A stretch of 64,000 nucleotides of DNA, taken from Cytospora piceicola (taxonomy: Eukaryota > Ascomycota > Sordariomycetes > Diaporthales > Cytosporaceae). This document shows, one piece after another, positions 45,175-59,000 of the stretch. A program made the position numbers and the translations under genes. Each line of letters begins with the position of its first letter. Position 1 is the first letter of the stretch. The stretch is taken from assembly GCA_023375675.1 (NCBI GenBank), contig JALQBC010000032.1, positions 248,001 to 312,000 on the forward strand, read 5' to 3'. Under the pieces are notes generated by a model. That model did no database searches. It was given only the letters and a program-made list of their open reading frames with translations, and was not told where the DNA came from.

Positions 45175-48100
45175 CTCGAAACCGGCTGTTATTTAGTAAT
45201 ACCTTTACTAGTAGCGACACGTTTAGCAGATACCTAACCTTCTCCTTTAAGATATACGCGCGCTTTTATATAAGCGATCGAAATGTTGTTATCGATCGAC
45301 TTAAGTGTATTATAGTTTATATAGTATCTGCCTGTTAAACGGTATAATATAAGAGATACTAGCTAGCGAAAAGAACTATAAAGATATATAAGATATACGA
45401 GTTCCCTTAGGTCGGTCGGGATACCGTTATCGCTTAAGAAGATATCTTAAAGCCTTTTAGAAAGGTTCTTAACCTTCTTTATAAGGTCTAACGGCGTACT
45501 CTAAGGTTTTACTTTTAAATAGCGCTTTACTATATACTTCTTAAATAGGTAAGAGATATTAGTCTCGAATTCATAATACTAACAATAGTATTCCTACGGT
45601 AATAGTATAAAGGTCGAGTTACGGAACTCGTGCTTTAGACTTTAAAGATATCGATAAATATAATTAGTTTATATAAATCTATATTTATAAGCTTTATAAA
45701 TAAAAGGTTTTTCCTTTTACTCGTCGCTTTAGCCTTTCTTTTATAGACTGCGATCCTATATAGCTTTACGATTATTTTAAAAATCTTAGAGTACCTATAA
45801 CAGAAAAGGCTTTTAAACAGCCTTTTACGTTTAAATAGCAGCCTTATCGATAATATCTATCTTATCTTTAAAACAGAGGTTAAAGTAAAAGACGACTTTT
45901 TTATAGGTTTCCGAGTTTTTATATCTCTGTTAATTCTTTTTATTATTAGTCTCGATATAACAGATCGAGTACTAGAACGTTTTCGATAGCCTTTAGTTAA
46001 GCTTACCGTAGTCGTTTATATATTATTAGTAGAATTTAAAAGCTTAATACTAGCTAAAATATCTTATTTTACTCGCTTAGAAAAAGCTATATTTATAAAC
46101 TATCGTCGGAAGCGATCGCTCTTTTAAAGGTATATATTACTAGCGGTATCTATTTAGGTTTCCTTTATCTTTAAATCTCTCCTACCTTCCGGCATAGTCG
46201 ATATAGTTATAACGAAGGTATTTTTAAAAACAGTTATAGGCTTAGTCGAAAATACCCTTTATACCGAGATAAGAGTTAATCTTAGAATAGGCTTTTAAAA
46301 CGATCTAATTAAAGAAGACCTTTTAACATTACTAATACTAATACTGCTAGTTACTATAAAAGCAGTTAAGATAATACTAGTACTAACCGGCGTCGAGGTT
46401 AAAAGGAGGGCAGTTTAAGTATAAGTATCGGAAAGAGAGCGGCTAGTCTTAACTACTTATAAAATAGGCTAATAGAAGGTTTAAAGTATCGAGGTCGGGA
46501 AACGAAGAGTTAAGGGCTTTTATCTTAAGGTATTCTTTAAGTAAAGCCTATTACTCTATGCTAAGTTTGTAGTAGAGCTTTTAAAACAGACTACTTATTA
46601 GGATCTGTAATAAGTAAGTAAACTAAGCTAGCTAAAATAAAGGATTATAAAAGCCTATAACCTTATTCGTAATATTACTATTTTAAGTAATATTATAAAA
46701 CTCGTTTTAAAAGCTCTTTACCGGATCGAATAAGTCCGGGTATATAATAGATCTAACTACCGGTAATAAAAGACTTTAATACTCCGAAAATATTATTAAG
46801 TTCGGAGGTTTTTATATAACAGGTATATAGCAGAAAAGGCTATTCTCGAATAGTACGATTAAGAAGCCTTAACGGTTTATAATCGACTACTAGACCTCGA
46901 GTATAAAGTTTAATAAGGAGCGGTTGTTTGTCTTTCGGTTACTAACCTTTTAAACGGCTTAAGCGACTTATTATAAAACGTCGTAAATAATTTAAAAGAG
47001 GAACCGCTCTTAATAAACACTTAGTTTAGGCTTATAAAGGTTATAGCGCGCTATAGCTTTATTATATTTTCTATAAAAATCTAACGAAACTAGTATAGTA
47101 TATAAAGTACTGATCGTATAGCTGATAGAGTGTAGCTAGCTATAGTAAGAGATATAGAAAGGATAAATCGTGCTATTAAAAAGTATATAGGTCTTAAACT
47201 CCGATTCGTTAAGGCTATAGCTTTTAAAAATAGCTAAACAGCTCTCTTAAACCCGGGACGCTTTTTAAATCGATATATTATTAAAAGATCTGTTTTTTTC
47301 TAGTCGGAAGCTAAGAAAAGGGCTATTATTTTATTTAGCTTTTATAAGCTTCTCTTTTAAAAGCCGCGTCTTTCTCTTAGTAAAGACAGTCTTAAAAACT
47401 ATTTTTAAATCTTCGTTCGTTATATCGGCTTATTACTTTAGTCGAGCTTAACGTTTCCGGTTATTAAGCCTTAGTAAAAGTCGAGTAGTCGTAAGGTTTT
47501 CTATAGCGACGGTAAGCTATTAAAGAACAGAAAGGCGTTAATCTTAAAACGTTTCGATATTTCGTAAAACCCTTTACTAACAGGCGGCGACTATAAGGTT
47601 TAAAATAAACATATCCGAGCCTTTTACTTAGTTAAAAAAGCTTATAATAACTATAAGATTAGCCTTTATATAGTAGTATAAAGCCTTTTAATAAAAAGTA
47701 AATAGTATAAAAGCTTTTAAAGATACGTTAAATAGTAAAGTAAAGAAAAAGACGTTCTAGCCGGTTAAAGAGTTAAAGGCTTATAGTTTTAGAAAATCGG
47801 TTTCGTTAGCCTTCGATAAAGTAATATTAGCCGAGGGGATTTTATAAAAGTTCCGTTAAAAGCTATTTACAACGTTTTTAATATATTCGTTATACTATAT
47901 TCGAGAAAGGCCGGGTATAAATACTTTATCGGCTTATAAATACCTTAAAAGGTTTATAAACTTTAATTTAAATATAAGAATATCTTTAAAAGCGATTAAA
48001 AATACTTTATCGCTATCCTTTTAGTTAAAGACTGTTTAAGCGATAATTATATATCTATCTTTAATAACGTAAGACTAAAATAAACCTTCGGGTATCGTAT

Positions 48101-48726
48101 AAAACTAGTCGGTTAGTTAGTTCTTTCTTTTAAAGGTTAGCTTTAACTAAGATTATTAGTATTAATCTATCGAAATAAAGAATAAGATAGTTTTTAACTT
48201 ATTATCGATAGTTTAGTCGATAACTAGCTAAGTATTATAAAGGGTTAGTCGGCTATTAGGTAGTTTTTTCGGAAGGTTAGTTACAAAGTAAATATAATTA
48301 GTATTAAAACGAAGTAACTATTCGATAAGAGAAGGGGGTTTAGTTTACTATAAATAATATTTTAAATATCGTATACCCGGATATATAGTTAGTTATTAGT
48401 ATTTACCGATACGTTGGCTTTAAAGCTAGCTTAAAAGGTAGTCTGTTGCGTTTACCTATAATAGTAATAGTTTAAGGTCGGAATGTCTAATAAGAGTCTA
48501 AATATCTAATATTATTAAGGTAATATATATATAGTATACGTTACGAAAAGTATAAAGAAGTAAGTAAGGTTACGAAAAATTAAATAAAGAAGGTAAGGTT
48601 ACGAAAAGTATAAAGTATAAAAGAGGTAATTATATAAGGTATAAAGTTTAAATATATAAAGCGCCTATCTAAAAAAGCCTTTATTAAAAGATAGTAAGTA
48701 CCGGAATAAAGCCGAGTTACCGAAAT

Positions 48727-49004
48727 ACGTTTAAAAACTATAATTAGCCTTTTTAGTATATAATTCGTATATAATTCGAAACAGCCTGTTAGCTATATAG
48801 TAGTTCTTTTAAACGAATAAAGAGCTTAAGACTTATAATATAAAATAGTACGAAGTAATAAAACTACGTTTAAAAACTACGATTAGCCTTTTTAATATAT
48901 AATTCGTATATAATTCGAAACAGCCTACTAGCTATATAGTAGTTCTTTTAAACGAATAAAAAGCTTAAGACTTATAATATAAAACAGTATAAAGTAATAA
49001 GACG
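48727..49004. repeat. 139-nt tandem repeat, two full copies
   Basis: Copies begin ACGTTTAAAAACTA at 48727 and 48866, and a third partial start appears at 49005. They are over 90 percent identical by eye, and the few differences are mostly transitions. Confidence 0.88.
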
Positions 49005-51260
49005 ACGTTTAAAAAGTCGTGCTTAATAGAGGTGCTTAAGAAAGGTGCTCGATAGAGATACTTAAGAAAGCTATTTAACAGTCTGTTATTACTATATATC
49101 GAAATAAACAGTCTATAGTCGATAATTAAAGTCTTCTATTTTTAAGCCTACTACTTTCGATAAATATAAATATAACCTTTAAAGATTAAAAGCCGACTTT
49201 ATCGAAATTTATTCTTATATAAGAAACGGCTAAAAAAATAATACCGTCGACTAAGTATAACCTTCGCCGCCTTACTAATTAGTAAGAGATTTTAAATAAA
49301 GCCGACTATAGCTATCTAATAGTTTTCCTAACGCTATAAGAATTTATACTACTATAAGACGACTCTCTTATAGAAAAGCTATTACTCTTTATAGACCTGT
49401 TAATTAAAGAGATTAAAGACCGTACTTTAAAGCTAAAATACTAAACGAAAAAGGGTACCGTTTTAAGTTATATTATAGTTTATACCCTTTCTCTTATATC
49501 TATTTAAGGTTATACTAATATTTTATTAGTTCGAGCTTTAAGAATAAGACCGGCTTAACGTAATATAACGTATATAGCCTTTTTTTAATAAGCTGAAAAA
49601 ACTATTCGATATAATAGTTCCGGAGCTACGTTAGTAAATTATCGAATAGTATATCCTTTTAAATAAAGGCTAAAAAGCGTAATAACGTAAACCGCTTTTT
49701 ACTAATTTACTAATCGCCGATATCTTAGCTTATAAGAATTTACGATATAACGTAAATATATACTATATACTACTGCTTAAAGTTTTTAATATTATCGCTA
49801 TAAACTACTAAAGTATATATACGTACGTAAAATATAGAAAGATATAGTCGGTATCCGATATATCGTAAAAAGAGCTTATTAGGTTAATCGTATAAAATTT
49901 AAAAGTAAAGTCTCCTTTCTTAATAATTATAAATAAACCTGTTTATAAACTAATATATAAGACGATCCCTTAATATAATAAACCCGACCGGCTATTAACA
50001 GACGATATAATAGTTATCCCGCCGAAACGTAAACTTTTATAAAAGAGAAATTAACTATAAGAATAAAACTACGCCCTTATAGTTATCCCGTTAAAACGAA
50101 AGCTCCTTTTAAATAAAAGCTCTTCCGATAAGGTAGGAATATACGTTAACTTATATAAAAACTAGCCTTAAGCCGCTTTAACGGCTATTCCGTCTAAATA
50201 AACGCTACCTTAAAGAAAAAACACTATATAGCTATAATAAGAGCTAAAACAGTTCGTTTTTAAATAGCTAACGTAACTAAGAATTATCGATATACCTATT
50301 ATATTTCTCGTCCCGGACTAAAAGTTACTAGCCGATAACACCTTTATAAATCTCTCTTACGCTAAAAAACATATACTTCCCGTATACTAAAAAACCGGTA
50401 TTAAACCTCCGTAGCTTAAAATAAAGCCGAAAAAAGGTATCTTTTTTTAAACGTTAAGCTAACTTTAAAAAAAGCTCGACTAAAAGGGTATTCCGTACCT
50501 CGTTAATAAGAAAAAAAATAAAGAGAAGGCGAAGCTAGTCGTATAACTCTTACTAAATAATAAGGATATCTCTTTTAACACGCTAATATATAATAAGGTC
50601 TTACCTATTTTAAAAAGCACTTTTAAACAGAAGTACCCGGATATATTAGTATAAGCGCGGTAGAAAGAGACTTTATATATTAGTCTCTTTTATAATAATA
50701 AAAAGCCTTTTATTAAACGTATTATTTAAAACATTTTATAGAAGACGGAAAGATCGGGTATAAGTATAGGTATAAAACCGACTAAAGAATAATAAAAATA
50801 ATCGGAAAGCGGAAAGTAAATAAGATTTATCTTACTTTTATTTAGTAAACTCGTAGACTAGTATTACGTTATTTATACTTTAATTTAAGTAAGTAGATAC
50901 CGGTATTAAAAATAAATATTTACTTTTATAATTAAGTCGGTTTAACTTAATTATAAAAATAAAGCTAAAGCTTAAATAAAGTTAAAATAGTAAAGCTAAA
51001 TATATCTTTTTAATATATAGCTAATAATATATATACCGCTCTCTTTAAATAAGCGTTAAGTTATAAAGCTATTACTATCTCTACTATACCGTACTATATC
51101 CTTTTTTTACTACGCCGTATTAGATATTATAACGATCGGTCGAAGGTATCGCAGTTGGAGCTATCGAAGCGTAAAGGGTTAATTAAAGAACAGCAGATAA
51201 AGAGGTTATATAAGGTTATCGTTTAAGGTTAGAAATTATTATATAATCGGTTAGATAGAT

Positions 51261-51455
51261 ATCGTAGTTAAGGAGATTGTAGTTAAAGAAATCGCGGTTA
51301 AAGATATCGCGGTTAAGGATATCGCGGTTAAGGATATCGCGGTTAAAGAGATCGCGGTTAAAGAGATTACGGTTAAAAACATCGCGGTTAAAGACATCGC
51401 GGTTAAAAATATCGCGGTTAAAAATATCGCGGTTAAAAATATCGCTATCGAAAGC
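51261..51455. repeat. 15-nt tandem repeat (13 units) reading as a pentapeptide
   Basis: Thirteen consecutive 15-base units of the type ATCGCGGTTAAAGAT, the first two and the last diverged. On the plus strand they read I-(A/V/T)-V-K-(D/E/N) without a stop until TAA right after the last unit. It is the longest regular tandem array in the AT-rich block. Confidence 0.9.
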
Positions 51456-52627
51456 TATTAAAGTTTAAAATATTAGTTAAAAAACGATAAAGCGAGGGTT
51501 ATTATTTTAAGTCTTATTAGGTTTCTGTATTTCTTAACCGTTATAATAATCTTCGAAAAGTTAAAAAAACGTATTTAAATTATAGTATTTAATCTATCCC
51601 GACTTCCGAACTAGTATTCTATAATATACTAACTATACTCTTTATAGTATTTTATACCTTATATATCTTAGTCTTTACCTTTAAAACCGCCTTATCTGTA
51701 ACCTCCGTTTTACGGTTTACTTAAAAGCTTTATAGTTCGGTTTTTATTAAAGCTTTCGAAATCGAATTAATAACCTTTATTAAATAACGCTCCCGTTCTC
51801 TTATTTATATACTATAAACTTCGATAAACTACTTATTCTGTTCGAAGATATAAGCTTTTTTATTTAACTATTTATCTTTAGCTTTAACGTAACGTTCTTT
51901 TTTAAAAAGCCGACGTTTTTAGTTAAAAATATAACGCTCTTTTTCGGCTAAGTAATAGTTAAAATCTTAAAGCCGTTTCTTTTTATTTATAAAGTAAGAA
52001 GAAAAATCTTAAAAGCACGTCGTTTTTTTATCGATATCGGATAATATAGTACTGTATTTTATAAAGTTAAACTTAAAATAACTGTTTTAAATAATCCGGA
52101 TAAAGTAGATAAGAATATTAAAAACATCGTTCGGGTTTTTACGTAAGTACTTATAAAAAGCTTAAGCCCTACCGGTCGTACTATTTATAACGGCCTCCGG
52201 TCGGCTTAATATTAATATCTAAAGTAGTTAAATTTACTAATTAAAGCTTTATATATAAGTTTTATATTAGATATAAGTATAAAAAAGGCTATATAAGCTC
52301 GATAAATTAAAATCAGATACTTATATACTTATAAAGGTATATTAAGCTTAATTAAACTAAATATTAAATACCTTAGGTTTACTCGTTATTTTACCTTAAT
52401 AACTTTAAGATTAAATTATAATATCGAGATAGTAACTATTAACGATATTTAACGTTTACTTATCCTACTTTAACCTTATATAATATATTATTATATAAAC
52501 TCCCGGAAGGCTTAATAGCCCTATATATATATAGCGTTTATAAAATCGATCGTAAAGAATACTATAGCTATAAGAGATTATTACTATAGTTATTATAATT
52601 AACTAAATTAAAAACACCTCTTTTAAT

Positions 52628-53013
52628 AAATCCGAGACAAAAGCTAATAGTAGTCTAACTAAATATAGTAAGCGTAACTTAGATTATATATAATACGTAA
52701 GTAATTTAAGCCTTTCCCGGTAAGTCCGGGGTAAAGTTTTTAGTTATACGTTAGCCCGATACGATAAACGTCGATTAACTATAGCTTTTTCTTATAAATC
52801 CGGGACAGAGGTAAGTAATAGTCTAACTCGATATAGTAAACGTAACTTATATAAAATAGTAAGTAATTTAAGCCTTTTCCGGTAAGTCCGGGGTAGAGTT
52901 TTTAGTTATAAGTTAGCCCGATACGGTAAACGTTATTTATATATAGCCTTTCCTTATAAATCCGGGATAAAAGCTAGTAATAGTTTAACTTAATATAGTA
53001 AACGTTATCTAGC
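52628..53013. repeat. approximately 165-nt repeat, two copies plus a partial third
   Basis: Units start AAATCCG(G/A)GA at about 52628, 52797 and 52958. Each contains two related halves, one with GTCTAACT(A/C)(A/G)ATATAGTAA and one with GTTAGCCCGATACG(A/G)TAAAC, so the unit itself derives from an older duplication. Confidence 0.75.
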
Positions 53014-56000
53014 TACTTTTAATATAAGCTAACCCTTACTACTTAATTAAAGGTATTATTTTTAGTTTTAAGTTCTTATCTATTAAGATAATTTATCGGA
53101 TCGGTTTAAGAAAATATTAGAAATATAATATATACCGTTTATTTTTTAATAGCTTACTTTTAAATAATATATACTAATTTATCGGTTTTTATTATAAGAA
53201 GGTTACTTATAGTAGTATAGTTAGTTAATATTAAAGAAGCTATTTACTTAATAGATATCGAAACTTACTTTAGCTAAGTCGAAAATAATAGCTATTTTCG
53301 TTTTAAGCTAAAAACTAGTAAAACTAAGACCGTTATTACTATAATCGGCGTATTACCTATCGGTTATATTAGTAATAACTTTACTATCGTTATTCGACCG
53401 GAGAACTACGTATTAGCTGCGAAAGGTATAGTAACTATTTAATATAGCGATAACACGTTAAAGATATAAGGTTATTAAGTAGTAAAACCCTTTATATCTT
53501 TAAAAACCGCGCTCCTTTTAAATACGGTTAGCTATATCCTTTTTAATATAATTTAATTATCTTATATACTATTAAAACTTATAATATAGTTAAATCTTAA
53601 CGTTTTTAAGATATTACTATATTTCGACTTATTAGAAGCGTAATATATATACTTAAAACCGTATCTGTCTATACTAATAAATATTAAAAAATATAGTACT
53701 TTAAATTTTAAATAAATTATTTTACTTTTATTTTATCTCTTTACTAGTCTTAGCTATAATTCTAAAGTTAAACCTTACTATTACCGGGACTTAATTTATA
53801 CCTTACTATACTTTATTTTTAACTATATATTCTTACCTTCTTACTTTTAATCGCGGATTAAACGTATACTATTTAAAAACTTAACTATATAAAGCCGGAA
53901 GCTTAGCTTAAATTATAGCTATTAAAAGTCGTTTATTAACTTAAGTTAGTTACCCTTAACTATAATTTACTGTCCTTTATACTAACCTTCTTTTTAATAC
54001 TTACTTTTTAATATATTCTTTTTATAAAGCTATATCGAACTTTTAGCTAAAGCTTATATTAACTATTAAAATACCTTTAACCTTACGTTATACTATAAAA
54101 AACGTATACTTTCGAAGCCCGACGCCGACTTAAAAAAATAAACTAAAAAGGAGCTACTATTATACGTTACTATATATAATACAGGTATATCGTAAAAGCT
54201 CTTTTAATCGGTATATAAAAAAGTAAAAAAGGCTTCGGACTTAAATCTTAAGCCTATATAAACGTTTATAAAAAACAAGTATAGCTTATAAGTAAATATA
54301 AAAGCTATAAAAGTATAGATTTTCGAAAGTATTATTTACGAGGTTACTAAACAACTATAGCCGATAGCCCTTCTTATAGTAACGTCTGCCTTAACGCTAC
54401 CTGCTTAAGCCTTTAAAAAAAACTATTCCTTTTTTAATATCTTCCCTTCCTTATAGTAAAGGCCCGGTAATATATTCGATATTACTAACCTTAATCTTAC
54501 CTGCCGGGTAATAGTTATACTCGATATATTCTTAACCGCCTTGAAAACGTTAGCCTTAAAGCTTATTAATAGCTAAAGCTCTTTACCGGCACCGGATAAG
54601 CTCTATAGACTATCGACTCCTCCCTTAAGGCGGCCGATATACTAAAGGTATACAGGCGTAGATATATCTTAACAGGTTTCGGATATAACAGACGTGCCTT
54701 CTGTTAACTTTACTCCGGACCTCGGCCGTAGCCGTTCTGTCCTTATTATCTTAAGTTAAAGGGCGGCTATACGAAAGAGCTTTACACGGCCTTAAAAACC
54801 TTATAGGTATAATAAAAACCCTAAAACCTTAGTATCTTTAGTCTAAGAGAACCTGTTATAGGCCTAAAACTTACTATTTAACTTTATTAAGGTTATCGAT
54901 ATTAATTACTTAAATATTACCGCTATTTTAATAAATAAGAAAAGTAGCTAGAATAAAGCTATATAAGTCCTTTTTTAAAATATAACAGATATTAATAAGC
55001 GGGCCTTTATAATAAAAATATATATTATAAACGTTCGGTAAACCGCGCTAAACTAAATCAACGTCCTTTCGAATATTATTAAAAATACAGACCGGGTAAA
55101 TAAAACAATAAACTAAGTAGTTAATAAAATAAGACGTTTTAGTATAACGATCTTTAACGATAATAGCAAGGAATCCGATAACGCCGATTATAATAAACCT
55201 GCTAAGTATAAGGCCTATTATAGCGATATAATAAAAATATAATATTAAACTAATAGTTACGGTAAAGTAATAAAGTATTAAAGTCTATTATATATAATAT
55301 ACTATTCTTACCTAATTTATTTTACTTATAAATTCTAATACCGTTATAGCTATAGTTTAAGTATACTTACTATATATCCCGCTTATTAGTTAATTATTAG
55401 AGATATAGTAAGTAAATCTATTACGTTTTTATATTATATCGAAAGTTTACTTAAAAAGGAAACAGTCGAGGTATTAGACTAAGTTAGATCGATTTAAATC
55501 GGTTTAACCTAATAAATCTTATATTTAAGCTAAAAACAGCCTCCGGCGTACTTAAGCTATACACCCTTAAATTTTTAATTTAGTCCGACCGGGTTAAAAT
55601 ACTACTAGAATTTACGTTTCTTACTTAAATTTAATAGGTATAGTAGTTATTTTATAGTAATTAGACTAATTTATCTAATTACTTTTATTTTAAGTTATAC
55701 GATAAAGCTATCGTATACCTTTTACGATTTTTCCTTGTAGGTAAAGGGTATTATAAAGTTAAGTAGATAGCGGCTATATCTACTATAAACTACCGCCTAT
55801 ATACCGGCCCCGAAAGTTACTTAGCTACTATATAACGTTATTATACCTACCGGGCGGGATATATAACGGTAAATATTACTACTATATTAGGTAAGCGAGG
55901 GACAGGAAGTAATTATTACGACATTTAAAGCTAATATTATAGTTAATATCGTAGTTAATATTAAGGTTAAGGTTAAATGATACTGAAATTAGTATCTTCG

Positions 56001-59000
56001 TAAGCTGTTAATAGTACTACTTATTATACCTTATAGCTAAAGGACTATACGTATAGGTTTTAAATAATTAGTTTCTTATACCTTATACTAAAATATAAAC
56101 TATATATTTTTAGATAGCGTAGCGCTTATATATACTCGGTTTTAAGTACTAGCTTTACTTAACCTGTTAAGTTATAAGTAGATATACTTTAAAGCTCGAT
56201 AAAACTAGTTAAGTAAGGTAAAAAGTTTAAAGACTATTTATTTTAAAATTCTCTTCGAACTATTAAAAAGGTATCTTATATCTAATATCTATACCTACCT
56301 TTTTAAATCCTAGTCTTTAATATAGTATTACTTAAAACTTAAGCTTAATACCTATTATACCTTTTTTACTATCGGGTTACTCGGCGATAGTTTTAACGAC
56401 GCTTTTAAGTACTATTTTTATATTACTGTTAAAGTTTAAACTTCGGTAAGCCGGCTTACTTTTAGTATATCGTAATAGTAGAAAAAGAGGTAACCTTAGT
56501 AGGTAATAACCTTAGTAAATAACTTAATCTTAATATAGAAAAAGCAGATTAGCTATAGCCGGTTAAGTCTCTTTTAAATTTCTATCGGGTTATAAAACTA
56601 GTTAAGATCTATAGTAACGATAGCGTTAAATAAAACCGGTAGCCTATACTCGAAAGAAAAGAACGTATATTATTATAGCCGCGGCGTTACCGGGCTATTT
56701 ATAATCCTTTTAGCTTTTCTTAATACTTAGATTTAAAATAAAACGCGTTTAAAAGTCGTTAGTACTATATACTATTATATATATTAGTACGTACCTACTT
56801 TATATCGGAAAAGGGTCCCGGCCCGGTTTACTTATAAAAGATAAGGCGGTTTATACTTAAAATATACCTACGGTATAAGCAGTCTACTCCGGCGTAAAAG
56901 AAAAGCGTAATTATAATATCTCGTCCGGCTTTAGTTTTCGTAGTATAGCTTTTAAGTAATATAGTAAAAGTTAATATAAAGTAAGTTATAGTATATATAA
57001 CTACTATTATACCTAATAAACGGCTTATACTTAATAAGGTTATTAAGCTAAATACTACTACGTAGCTAAACCGAAAACTAAGCCTACGCCTTAAATAATA
57101 AGATAATATAATCCTTTTTTTTATAAGACTTATTACTATTAGTTTTAAGCAGTATACCGACACGATAGATAATATTTAAACTTACTATATACGACGCGAT
57201 TAGCTTTAAGTACGCTACCGGGTTAAATTTCTATACTAAAACGTCCGGTAGTACCGCTTTTTACTCGAAGGTTAAAAGGATATAGATACTAGTATACTTA
57301 CCCGTTACGCCTTATAAGTTTATTAGCTATATAATACGTCGGTATAGTTTATACTTCGTTTTATATATAAACTATATAACCTTTTTTTACTATTCCGAAA
57401 CCTTATTTAACCTTTTAATATTATAAGTAAATATAATTTCGGAATAGTTAAAACGGTAGTCTTAACGTTTTTTTAAAGTATAAGTTTTAAACTTTATACT
57501 ACGCTTTAATAAAAGGCTTATTTAAGCTATAAAGTTAAATAAAGTGCCGACCGGGATTCGCTAGTATATTTCGTCGTTTTAAAGGTATAGGTACTTTTCT
57601 TTAGCCGATAGTATTTAAATAAAACAGGTATAAGGATAAGGTATTATTAAGTTAACGGCGATAAAGGTATAGTCTATAACGTTACTGTAGGTTTCCTTTT
57701 AATAATATATACGTATATAACGGTATAGGTTTTATAACTACGAAAACAGCCTTTTATAAGCGGTACCGTTAAGCCGCGCCTTATAGTAGTAATATATAAC
57801 GCTTTAAGTATTACCGCCTATAGTATTATATTATATATACTACTATTAAGTACATTAACTTTTATAGGCAGACTTTTTAAGCTATTACCGCCGGTTTTAT
57901 TTACCTTCCGGCGCTTTTCGGCGTGTCCGAAGCTATAATATAAAGCTAAATAAGAAAATATTTCTAAATATTAAGGCTTAACGGGTTATTTTTAGTTTTA
58001 CCTTTAATTTTCGACGACTTTATTATATAAGGAGATACGTCTTATTTACCGCCTTTAAGGTATAACCGTACTAATAAGTTAGTTTAAAAATAATATAATA
58101 GTAATAAATAAACTTTTTTATTTCGGTTCCGAGCTAATAAACGTAACTATCTTATAGAAAAGTAAGCGATAATATATAAGAATACCTTATTTACAGACCT
58201 AACTTTAATCTTTAAGTTTTTTATATTATAAAATATATACCTTTTCCGTTATCTCCGGCGTATAAGACACGGTATATTAAACGTGTTAGTACGTCGAGCT
58301 AGGAATAATACGTTAGTTATAAACGGCCTTTTAGTTTCGGTTTTTAGCTAATAAATATAGGTGTTTTAAGAAAAAGAGCTATAATTAAGAATACTATATA
58401 GCTAAGCAGGAAAAAGCTACTTTCGCTTATCTTTTTTCTTTTAACTTAAATAAAAGCTCGGTAATATAAACTAAACGATTTAGTTAGTATAAAGTATAAA
58501 GAAATAAGAAACGAATAAATATTTTAAAGTAGCTTTACTTATACGGTCCGACTTTAACTATAGCCTTTTCGGAATTCTCGACCTTTTTATCCTTTTTATC
58601 CTCTTCGGTATCTTCTTAAGCTTTACCGGCTAACTTATATATACTGTTTTTACGTTCCGATCTTTAAGTAGTAGCCCGGCCGGAAATAAAAGCCTTAAAA
58701 GTATAAAGCGTATCTTTTACCTAACGTTAAAAAACAACTTTTAAGTTATAGTTAAGTATATTTATAATATCCGAAGAGCTTAGTAACTTTCTACAGTTTA
58801 TATAGCGTAAAAACGTATAAACTATCCGCTAATAGTTTTCGGCCTACTTTTTAAGCAGGTAGATAAAAACTAGATTATTAACAATACCGACCTACGAAGT
58901 AAAAAGACCGGTAATATAGTTTAAGCTTATACTTACTATACCGTTAACAACGTATATATAATAAAACTTATAAATATCGTTTCCGTTACTTATTAACTTT

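Noticed and set aside
48727..53013. CRISPR-like reading of the tandem arrays
   Set aside because: The repeats are directly adjacent, with no unique spacers between them, and the genome is eukaryotic.
56828..57163. 111-codon open frame in the AT-rich block
   Set aside because: It starts at GTG, is Leu/Ile/Tyr-rich as expected of AT-rich DNA, and has no motif. It is the longest chance frame rather than a gene.
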